Notes under the pieces: model-generated
Told to the model about the DNA's origin: nothing
The model's input: only the letters and a program-made list of their open reading frames with translations
Database searches by the model: none
In this document: positions 37,741 through 47,750 of the stretch, piece by piece
Position numbering within the stretch: the first letter of the stretch is position 1
Layout: the number at the start of each line of letters is the position of its first letter
Assembly (NCBI GenBank): GCA_026929865.2
Contig: CM049400.1
Coordinates: 17,182,501 to 17,246,500 of the forward strand
Direction: 5' to 3'
Length of the DNA: 64,000 nucleotides
Origin: Hyperoplus lanceolatus
Taxonomy: Eukaryota > Chordata > Actinopteri > Uranoscopiformes > Ammodytidae
Program-made: the position numbers and the translations under genes

Positions 37741-38285
37741 GACGTGACGCACATTGGCACATTTTTATTTACAAAGCCTTGACCGGGAAGCTTCCTCGTT
37801 ATTTAACAGAAATGCTGCAAATTTCAGATGGGCTTTATCAGACCCGCTCTACTGACATGATTATGCTTAATGTCCCACAAGCCCAGTCTGAGCTGGGAAA
37901 GACAGCTTTTAGCTTCAGTGCCCCCGACTCCTGGAATAACTTACAGCAACAAATTAAACTAAATACCTTCATATCTTTTAACCAATTTAAACAAACTATC
38001 TTAAATCTACCAAACTCTACCTGTAACTGTTTTAATTAGACTATATTGTACTTTCACCCATTTAATTTTAATTGCTGCCACTCTTCACCACTATGTAAAT
38101 GTTTCAATTTTTTCTCTTCACCTGTTGTTGTGTATTTGATGTTTTTGCATTGAATATTGTTTTTGTATTGTTGTTTTTCCTTTGAATTTTCTTTGAACTC
38201 GACATCATTGTAAATGAGGGTCACCCCTCAATTGGTCTCTCGAGGATAAATAAAAGTTAAATAAATAAATAAAAATAAAATAAAT
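37741..38285 (+). mobile_element. LINE 3' fragment, same family as the LINE at the right edge
   Basis: The first ~85 bases (GACGTGACGCACATTGGC... GAAATGCTG) are nearly identical to the last bases of the window (63,924-64,000), so it supplies the missing 3' end of that family. The frame to 38,039 encodes the RT tail (SELGKTAFSFSAPDSWNNLQ, ending CNCFN). It is followed by a 3' UTR and an AAATAAAT tail at about 38,250-38,292. Truncated at the 5' end. Confidence 0.8.
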
Positions 38286-38299
38286 AAATAAAATGTAAC

Positions 38300-38737
38300 A
38301 AGATAGAAATCATCATGGGCCCCTCAAGTAGTAGGAGAGAAATACAAACGCAAGTTAAAAACAACAGCATTAGTAGCTCTGTCTAAGGGGCTCCATGAGG
38401 GCCCTTGAAGGCCCCCTCACACATACAGAAATAAGCTTTCTATGTGGGAATTCTGAATTGTTCATAAAAAGTAGCTATCCACCCTTTATCTGTTGAAATG
38501 GGCCCCTCCCTCATAGAACATGGGTACTGTACTGTGTTTACAGTTGCAGAGTAAAGAGTGCCGCCTGTTTAAGAAACATTTGAAAAATAATAATACAGCC
38601 TCTAAAATTCCCTCTCAAAGTGCACCAGATTGATGCATTTTACTTTAAAAAGGTAAAGGAAATTCGGGTCTCCTCCAGACCTCCCCAACAAGGTGCAGGG
38701 TCCCTCCGACAGTATCCCAAAGTCCTGTGGGAAACAC
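38300..38737 (-). mobile_element. hAT-like element fragment
   Basis: Its right tip, reversed, reads CAGTGTTTCCCACAGGACTT (ending near 38,737). In reverse, 38,550-38,640 resembles 14,020-14,110 (AATGCATGAATCTGGTGCAC versus AATGCATCAATCTGGTGCAC), which lies inside the hAT at 13650. The left end is unclear and probably displaced by the LINE at 37,741. Confidence 0.5.
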
Positions 38738-38739
38738 TG

Positions 38740-39835
38740 ACTCCCTTATAGTCGGGGGGCCAAAGTCTCAAAAATGGGTTGGACCTGACATGGTCTGTTA
38801 TACTTTTTATTTGTGTTTTTCTGTTAACTTTGATCCTAAGACACAATAATTGGATTGTCTGCTCTGCCGGAAATATTGCGAAAAAAAATTGTGGCTATTT
38901 TAGTGTATGTATCTGACATTTTTTGATAGAAATATTGGGAAAATTAAAATTTTCCTCAAATCCTTAGTGGGCTGGGTAAGCTGTCAATAAATCTATTCCA
39001 GGTGTAAAGAACACGTGGTGACAAAATATTGTGAAAAAATTACTTTTAAAACACATTCCTACATGATTTTGGCTCAATTTAATGAAAAAAATTAGGCGTT
39101 TTCTCACTTTTTTCCAATATTTTCATCTTTACTTCATTGGCAATAAACTATTCCCTCAAGTTATGACATCAGTCAATATGCCATTCTCTTCCCTAATCAG
39201 TATACTCATTCCACAAAAAGAAATTATAAAAATTCAACCAAAATCAATGGATCTGTGATGATTTCACTACTAGTTGGCAATCAACAGGCTCAGAACCTCA
39301 ATAGAATTTTTAGTCCAGCAGATAGGTGCAATATATGAAGGAATTGTGCTTTTTTTGATACAAACATGAGATTTGGCACAAAGTTAGAGCATGCCCTAAG
39401 GAAGTTTTTTGGCTATAGGGCCATCGCCAATTTTTCCTATGGTTGCCATGGTGGCCATTTTCTAAAATGGCCGCCATTGGCTGTTATAGTATAGGTAGCT
39501 TGGGTTCTAGAGCACCTAGGATCTTGATTATGGTGTCTAATCCTACATTTTCATGGATGAAAAAGGCAGTGGTGCTATTTAAAACATGCTAGAAAGTACC
39601 CAACTTCATATATCTGGCATTCAGGGAACAAAATTATGGTAAAACCTTCAAATATTAGCAGCTTTATGTGTATTTTCATGAATTACATAATTAGTTCATG
39701 AGTTGTGTGCTGACCTTATATGCTTACAAGTAAATATCTATTTCAAAGCCTGACCAATACATCGGTTTAGCCTGTTTGAGTGGTGAAATTGCTATTTTAT
39801 CCGTGTGACCCACTCTGAGTAAGTCAACGTTGTCC
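38740..39835. other. AT-rich non-coding stretch
   Basis: No gene or clear element ends were seen. An inverted repeat centred on GGCCATTTT-CT-AAAATGGCC sits at 39,448-39,477. Confidence 0.4.
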
Positions 39836-39839
39836 AGTG

Positions 39840-40972
39840 AACTTCCTATCCACCTGTGGCTTTCCACTCCCACCCCCATTCACCTGGTGATGGGAGTTCA
39901 GGAGCTGCAACCATCATCTGTTTCAAGCATTGACTAGCTTGGTAGGTAGCCCAATTTGTGTGCTGAATCAGTGCTGCTAGTGTTGGGGGGAGTCCCTCAA
40001 TTGATGTAACTTTCTGGGTGAAGAGCTGCTTTCGTGCCTGGTGCGGTCATATAGCAATACAACAAATCGCTCCAGAGGCTCCACCCAGTTGTCTATTGAG
40101 TCAGGTGTGGCAGCCAAGGCACAGAAGGTTTTTGTGACATCTTCAAAGCTCCTCCATGTATCCCACAGTTTTTTTTACCCCTGCCACCAAAAGATGACAC
40201 TGTCACATCCATTAAAGGCATGGAACACTGGCAAGGCGATACATCGTTCTGGACCTAGTGCTCTTGCCATCTCGTGAGCTGCTAAATGTCGAAAACTCTT
40301 TCCAGCTCCAAAGGCAACCCACAGCTCATTGATGTTGAGAGAGTGGGCTGCAGTCACTGCCAGTACTAGCACATCTGTGTCAACTGTGCATATTGATACA
40401 CTGTTATACCTTTCTTTCACAGCATCTCCAAGGTGCAGTAGGAGGCGGGTATCAGCCTCCTCATGTGTGCATGGTGCAAGACCTTCTACATCTCGAAGAT
40501 GAGTGCAGAGGATCTCAGCATGATGGGCGCTAATCACTTGTTTTTCAGTGTTGAGGGCTGTCAGGGTAGATGCGAGGAAGGAGAACAGTTCAGCCTTGTT
40601 GTCGTCAATGCGCAAAAACTCTGGCCAGTTTCCAGGAATGACACTTTACGGCTCACCTCTCCTACAAACTCTCCTTCCTCTCTTGCTGTGTGTTTCGGCC
40701 TTTAGACTGTCAGGGAAATATTGATTCCACACAACATCCACTCTGCTGACATGCTCCAGCATAGACAGGATGTATGGTGAGAACACCTTCTTTGCATATT
40801 CAGAAAACGTTTTGGCAGCACCAAGTCGTAGCATGTTCACGAGAGCAGCCCCATCAAGTATGTTGACCTGTACTATGGGGTTGGATTCATTCATTTGTGT
40901 TGGAATCAGGTTCTCCAAACAGCCCACCAAGTCTGACTTGGTTCCAGTTCTTAGCTTGCCCATTTGTGACAA
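39840..40972 (-). pseudogene. Transposon-type ORF with HEEADTR and DTDV motifs (broken)
   Basis: Minus-strand frames in order are 40972-40646 (IVQVNILDGAALVNMLRLG, FSPYILSMLEHVSRVDVVW), then after a shift 40615-40175 (CTHEEADTRLLLHLGDA, VDTDVLVLAV, ELWVAFGAGKSFRHLAAHE, VFHAFNGCDSV). Below 40,175 further fragments in shifting frames read RKQLFTQK and LPPT. I recall this as a recurring uncharacterised ORF in fish and marine invertebrate genomes, usually counted as mobile-element-derived; the superfamily name is not known to me. Conserved acidic residues (EEAD, DTD) suggest a metal-dependent nuclease-like fold, which is inference. Several frameshifts and stops mean it is dead. Confidence 0.6.
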
Positions 40973-41555
40973 TGCCAGTGGACACGCCTGGTTTCGCGCT
41001 CAAAAAACTCATCCAGACTTCCATCACGTATCTGGGATACACTATAGAGCCTAGAGAACAGGGAGCAGTCACTCTTCAGGGATGAGAGCTGTTGTTGGGT
41101 CCTGGACTTCTCTCGCACTGGAGGCCAGCTGAATAAAGGGAGGTTGTTCCTTTTGATGGGATCTTTGATTCGCTTTGTCTGGTTGATCAGGCGTTCACTG
41201 ATATAGGTGTCTTACTGGTCCCGTCCAAGTTTCTCAACCTGGTTGACAGTGTAAGCTATAGCTTGTCAAAATCCTTCTGGTCAAATATCATATTCAGTTT
41301 GATTTTTTTTTTAATACTGTAAATCTGCTTTATCTCCCTTTGATACATTGACGAAAATTCTACTCGTGTTACAGGAAAGATGGAGCAGTCAGAAAAACAA
41401 ACATATTCTTGAAGGCATATACAAACGCTCTGAATAATTAGACAGAGGCCAATGAAGGTTGTTTTTGCATTATGGGAAATATCTCTGCTGACATTTCACT
41501 TCTGCCTGCTGCCAAAACCATACAGCAATTTGAAACCATTAGATGTAGCCTACAC

Positions 41556-43947
41556 CAGGGCTATTCAATTAGTTTTGAATGGGGGCCGGTTGGTGGAAAT
41601 GATCCAAAATGAGGGGCCAGAAAAAAATGCCTAAAATTGATGAGCATCACATCAATAGCTACATATACTGTAAAACACTACAACGACATAGGAGTGAATA
41701 TATTGTCTTTATTTTATCAAATAGAGTTCACCAGCTTATCAAAAAAAAATCCCTATTTGATTAACATAGGCTGCCTGTTGTTTAAGTGTTTAACAATCTT
41801 ATCAGTTCAGGAAAACACAATAGGTTAACTCTTCAACAGCTTATCAAAATACATGTAGGCCTAGGTTTACTAAGAGTGCAACAGCTTATCAAAAAACATA
41901 GAAATAAATGTAGGCTACTCTAAGTGCAACACCTTACAGTGTTTCCCCCCAAAAATGTGTTTGTCAAGGGGTCACTGTCCAGGGTCATGGGAGGCGCGGC
42001 GCACCGTGGTGAAAATTTTGGCTGTATTTTGCTCAAAGATGCCAATGCACAGTACAGAAATAAACAACTGCTTATTTGAATTCAAAAAAACTACAGACAC
42101 TGACTTTACAGTTGTGCAATTTTGTTTGCTATGTGAAGGTACAAATTTTGTGCAAACATGCAGACAGTACAAAGCAAAGTTCTACTGGTGCAATATTATG
42201 CAGACACACTAAATACAAATAATGGACCATACACTTACACTGCGGTACAATCGCGCACGCAAAGCTGCATACACAGAGCAGCTGATAGCGAAATGCTTGG
42301 AGACACGTGCACATTTACTTACTGCAGATCTCTGCCTTTCGCACAGTTATGACCATGCAAAAGCACACATCGCGCGTGCTAGTACATTAAAGCTACAACG
42401 AGTAAGTCGGCACGTTGGCGACACCTTTGAACAAAAGCGGTAGTATTTTTACGACGCCAGCTGTCGTGAAGCTGTTTTCTAGCTCGTGCAGGGCGTGCAA
42501 GATTCAAATAATCAGGAAGCAATATAGTGCGTGTCCGTGTGTTGAAAGTGTGAGGGCACCGGACTCTTTTCGGCTCGGTGAGAGTGGTTAGTGACACAGC
42601 ATCAACTACACCTGATTGCAATGAGTTGATCCATTGTCACCTCTCATGGAGCTGAACGAGTATGTGTCCCCACACAAAGTGAATGAACGAGAGACGGCAG
42701 TTAGTTATGGATCACGATGAGGTAATGTGTTTATGTTGTTAAATAATGACTATTTCAGATGAATAATGGTCATCTGATGATGCTGGTAAGGCAAAGTAAA
42801 CTTTGTTTTAGTAGGCTACCGCTCATTCATTTAGGAGTAAACACTGCAGTCTAGGTTCACTCCGTCAAATTGTGTATACGTTGCTTATCCCGCCTATCAC
42901 TCTCCCTTTTAGCTTTTCTTCATTGCATTTTCTTTTTTTTCTTTGATGGTTCAGCCCCGTTATCAGTCATTATGACGACAAATAACTGTCTCAAACAAGG
43001 CTCCCGCTCCCCTTCTAGGGTGACCAGATCGCATTTCCATTACTTTTCACACGTCACGCAAATTGAGACGTTGTCCCGCATTGTTATTGAAAGTGAGCCC
43101 CCCTTTTTAAATGCGTGTTTTATAATCTGGCATTTATCCGATAGCTGTGAGGAGACAGCAGTCTCCGTTTGTCTGTGTGTGTGTTTGTCTGTGTGTGTGT
43201 ATCGGGCTGCTGGGCTCAGTGGGCTCTGTGAAGGTGCTGCCTGCAGTGCTTCAGCGTTTACCTTCCTGTTACTTCAAAATAAAAGCCAACTCACGTTTGT
43301 GAAGTGAAATGCTAATGTGAAGCCAGTGAAATGCTTTTAATGTGAAGCCGCAGATTTAATGCTCTATTTGTTTAACAGTAGCTAACTTAACTGCTGCGCG
43401 CTGATCTAAAGATAGTGTTTTTTTAATATAGAAAGCCGTGTCTCTGGCATTACCGGTGGTGACACGAGTTTATTTTGCTAAAAAACGGCACTTTGTCCCG
43501 CAAAAAAAAAAATGTAGTCTTTGTCCCACATCTGGTGAATTGGGATCTGGTCTCCCTATCCCCTTCCCTCACCTGGAGTGATAGGCTTCTCAAATCGCGT
43601 TCCTGCGCCACACTGCAATCTGCGACCAATACGGATATGTGACCATAGAGCATGCACGCGTGAACCGAAAATCGGACTGGGTGTACGACCAGCTCGAATG
43701 CAGTAATAAAAACTATATAAAAACGTCTTTCTTTGCACTGATGGTCTCGTTTGCTGTTAAAGGTAATTTATGATTATGAGAGGAAACATGAGGCTGTTTA
43801 AAAGATATTTAAATGTTACTCGTTGCTGCTTTAATTGTGCACCCAAAAAAATTAAAACAATTATTTAAAAAAAAAATTTGGGTTGGTTGGTAGTCAAGGC
43901 ATGGGCCAGTAAATATTCCGCCGCGGGCCGCCTATTGAATAGCCCTG
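41556..43947. mobile_element. hAT element, 8-bp duplication, non-autonomous, with nested element
   Basis: GCCTACAC is duplicated at 41548-41555 and 43948-43955. The tips are CAGGGCTATTCAATTAG and, reversed, CAGGGCTATTCAATAGGCG. The right flank holds GGGCCGC/CCGCGGGCC near the tip. 2392 bases include a nested hAT (43016-43558) and, near 41,938, a lone CAGTGTTTCCCC tip of another family. No transposase was recognised. Confidence 0.85.
43016..43558. mobile_element. hAT MITE nested in the 41,556 element
   Basis: TCCCCTTC is duplicated at 43008-43015 and 43559-43566. The tips are TAGGGTGACCAGATC and, reversed, TAGGGAGACCAGATC. 543 bases. Inside, TTGTCCCGCA words occur near both ends in inverse order. 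It inserted after the outer hAT was in place. Confidence 0.85.
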
Positions 43948-43955
43948 GCCTACAC

Positions 43956-46215
43956 CATAAATATAGCCTAATGTTCTCTTGCCCTGTCAATATAATAACT
44001 TTTATATCACAGAATGTGTGATGGAATGGCTTGCCTTTTGCAGTAGGACTAGGTCAAGCCATCTGTTTCCTCATATTCTCAAACACAGCCATGCTGAAGC
44101 CAATCTCAGGGTATGTTAGGTAAATGCAGGAAAGCAGGCCGCTAGTCATTGCAGGTCAAACTCAAAGACAGATAATTCACATTCTCACTCACACTACTCA
44201 AGTCCACCTGATCTGGGCTAAGGGGGAAATCAAAACACACAGACTCTCCACAGAAAAGCACAGTCAGGGCTTTCAACCCAGAACCTTACAAATTATGTTT
44301 TTCCCGAAGCTAGCTCGGAAGCTAGCGGCTAAAAATATCACTAAAATCAGTGAAAAAATTATCTTCAAAGTCAGACTTCTTCACTATTACCTTCCAATCC
44401 TTTGTCCTGTTAAAAACGAGGCATTACTAGACTGGTGTGGGGAATAGAAATATGTTATTATGAGCAAAAGCTGAATGCTTGTCCCAAAGCTAATAGCTAT
44501 ACACCAGTCAAGCAAAAATACCAATAAAAACATTTCTTTCAGTTTCACCGTTTGAAAAAAGCACAAGTAGCTTCCTATCCATTGTGTTATTAAAAACGAG
44601 GCATTAATAGACTGCTATGGTTAAAGGATTACTTCACTGATACAGAACCTGCTTTCCATCATTATAAAATGGCTATTATAATATAAGGAAAGAGGTTGGT
44701 CTTGACTCAGTCTTCCCTTGGCCCAGCTGTCCTGATAAATGCGTCATCCATTGTAAACGTGGTTTGCGTGCCAGAGGGCCCGAGGACTACAGGCCTTTAG
44801 TTCCGCACATTTTTATGCCCACCAATAAGGAATGAGGGGGGCGGGAGCTCACGGACGAGATGTAAACACAACGTCCGCCATGTTTCTCCCCCGCTTAGAG
44901 AGAAGCCGACTCCCGAGAAACTCCGACCATGATGGCACAAGGACATTTTCCATTTGTAACGCCTGAAGGGGATTTTTAATGTTAACTGCAGTGAACGGAC
45001 ATTCGTGTCTACCTGTATAAACCAGATTACAGCGAGGAAGAGAGGTGATAGTCGTAAAGAGGAAGAGGAGAAGCTAGCTGTAGCTACACTAGCAGCTGCT
45101 CCAGCCGCTGTGCCTGGTGTGTTCCCGGCGTTCACTGTTAGAAACGTCACCGTAGCTTTGCAGCAATTATGGACAGAGGGACCCTGGATACAAATTTCAG
45201 TATTGACACGGTGAACTGGAGGCGCCAACCACAGGCCGCGGGGAGAGACGGACGTCAACCACAACACAGTAAGTTTTTATTTTTACTCATTCTCCGCCAC
45301 ACATGTTGCATTTAGGCCTGCCTTTCTTTTTTCCCCTGGCGCTTGTGTTAGCAGGTCAGAGCAGCTACACAGCGCTTCATTAATGGGAATTATCAAAGAA
45401 AAACTCATGTAACAGGCTGGTAAAAGCAGCGCTGCAGCAGTGAGACACTGACTGTGTGTGTGTGTGTGTGTGTGGGGGGGGGGTGAATGCGAGCTAGATA
45501 CACTGCACATACCCGGGCGTAAACACAGCACAAGTGTTGTATCTTATTATTAAAGTTTTGAATCATGTTCTAAAATGTCTTATTGGCACTACATTTTCCT
45601 ATGGTTGGTAACATGGGCAGCAAAGCCAACGTGAAGTAATCTTGCAGTTATTTTTCATGTATGCGAGCTACTGCAGGCTAAAATGAGCTTGTCTTACTAA
45701 TGTTTTGCTCAATGTTTTATAGACAATATCGCCGATTCATGCAGTTTCCTGGCGTGAATCCTGCAAAGAGAGAGACCCAGCACCTGACCATGCACGTGAT
45801 GAGCAGTACCGTGGCTATCAAGAAACAAGATCGAGCAGCTGTGACCAGAATGACCTGAACCAACACACTACACATTTTACTTTTATAAATAGTTGTTCAT
45901 ATTTTTGCGATTAAAACTTTGAACTCAAGTTGGTTGATGTGGTTTGTCTACTAACCAGAGTGCTGTTCAACTGGAGTACTATTAGAGAAATACAAATGTC
46001 TACTGGGGAAAAAGGTTGAGGACAATCTTCAGATGCTGAGCTACTGTATTCAATAAATAAGCAAATGTTTTTTTATGCTATCAATATAGAAATGTGACCG
46101 GAAGTACTTAATTTTAATATATTCTGGCTAGCTTTGGAAGCAACACTGATAGCTTAGTTATTTTTCTGGTTTATCTGTGTTTTTTCCTGTGATCCTGTCA
46201 GTATGATGAACCTAC
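43956..46215. other. Unclassified repeat-like stretch with splice-like signals
   Basis: No recognisable protein family. An imperfect tandem pair around ATTAAAAACGAGGCATTA appears near 44,405 and 44,590. Around 44,870-45,270 is a GC-richer segment ending in a donor-like ACAGTAAGTTT (45,266). Near 45,718 an acceptor-like TTTTATAG precedes GACAATATCGCC, and ATTAAA lies at 45,912. This could be a short spliced non-coding transcript or a transposon-borne exon pair; neither is proved. Confidence 0.35.
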
Positions 46216-47063
46216 CTTGCATCCAGTGTTGTGCCTGAACGCGTTCAATGAACGATCGTTCATGAACTCGTTCATATTGGGGACGAACGTGAACTGAACG
46301 TATGCATTTCTGCCTCATGAATGTTTTTGCGAACGCGCTCATTCTGGCATTTGTGAACGGCGCTCTTACAGTCGTTCAATCGTTCATCGAGTGCCAGATT
46401 TCCATAGAAACCCCCCGCTAAAAGACAGCGTAAACAGCCCTTAATATGTAGCTAAAAAACACCCAATCTGGCAACACATGTCACCACAGCGTCGCACCGC
46501 CGCTGCGTCATCAAAATGTGAAACACTGCGAGAAAAAACAAAAACAAATGAATGCAGCAGCGCCTACTCAGACCCATGACTCAGACCATGGACCTAGCCT
46601 TAGGTGCTACCTCTTCTTCGTATGATTGTTACCTACCTCAGATTGTGTTTGTGTCAGGGTTCAACATAACTTTTTTTTCCTACTGGCCCGTCGGGCCAGT
46701 GGATCCGAGTTTTACTGGCCCCTTGTATATTTTCACTGGCCCTGCACACACTTTTTTTTCTTCATAATTTAGTGTCAATAATTTTAATACCTGTATTAGA
46801 AAAATAACCATATCTAAAGGGAATATCTATACTGTAACAGTATAGATATTCCCTTAAAGCTGGGAACACACCGCACTGGCCGCGCGGCGAGATTACATAC
46901 AAAGTCAATGTACTAGCGCGTGGCCGCGCGTCCACCCAATAATCGGCGTCCAGCGGCCGGGGCTTGCGCGGCGCGTGAATCGGGAGCGCGGCCATTAGCG
47001 GCGCATAGAAATTGTGTCATCGAAGGAGCGTGAATCGAAGGCTTGTGCGGCGAACACGGCGCC

Positions 47064-47097
47064 GCAGAAAAAGATGAAAATTTTCATCTTTTTCTGC
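47064..47097. repeat. 34-base perfect palindrome in the GC-rich MITE
   Basis: GCAGAAAAAGATGAAAA is followed immediately by its reverse complement with no spacer. Allowing one mismatch, symmetry extends to 47057-47104. Confidence 0.95.
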
Positions 47098-47571
47098 AGC
47101 GCCGCCGGGCGCCGCGCCTCCACAGCCAATCAGCGTTGAGATTGCCCGGTGGCGGTGGTCTGCAAGACGAGGTGGGCGTGTGGAGTGAGGACATTGGGCT
47201 TCCAATACATTCTGCAAATATGTGTATTTTGCATCTGTTTAGCTGTTTGTTGTACTTTAGCCAAGGTAGCGCCGGTTAGCATAGTGAAACCGGCACACTT
47301 TCACTTTCAGGTAGGCTGATGTCTGCCTTTATTTGTGCCGCTGAGCACACACTGCTGGTGTTAATGTGTTTAGTATGTTGCTGAATTGCTGTTAATGTGT
47401 ATTTGCGATCGGGGTGCGTGTTCATGCTGTTTTAATGATATTTGTGACAAGACTGCCGCTGGTTACACAGTGAACCTACATCTGTATTTTTTGGCACAGC
47501 TGGACCATGTTATTGTTGTTGTTGCACCGTAAGTGTGACGGGTCTGATCTCGGCGTCGGCGTCAGGAATAT

Positions 47572-47750
47572 ATGGCCCAATATGATCAAGCGGCGAGCCT
47601 CCTGCGGTCACGCGGCCAACCGCCGCCTACGATGAGGCGGCGGTTGGCCGTGGCGGCGACTGCGGTGAACATGGCCCAATATGACCAAGCGGCGAGCCTC
47701 CTGCGTTCACGCGGCCAACCGCCGCAGGCGGCCAATGCGGTGTGTTCCCA
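47572..47750. repeat. ~99-base tandem duplication in the GC-rich MITE
   Basis: The unit beginning ATGGCCCAATATGA at 47572 recurs at 47671 with few changes. Between them GCGGCCAACCGCCGCC is followed by its inverse GGCGGCGGTTGGCCG, giving a hairpin. Confidence 0.85.

Noticed and set aside
44797-45267. 156-codon minus-strand frame
   Set aside because: No recognisable domain; the plus strand shows better splice-like signals, and the frame probably exists because the region is GC-rich.
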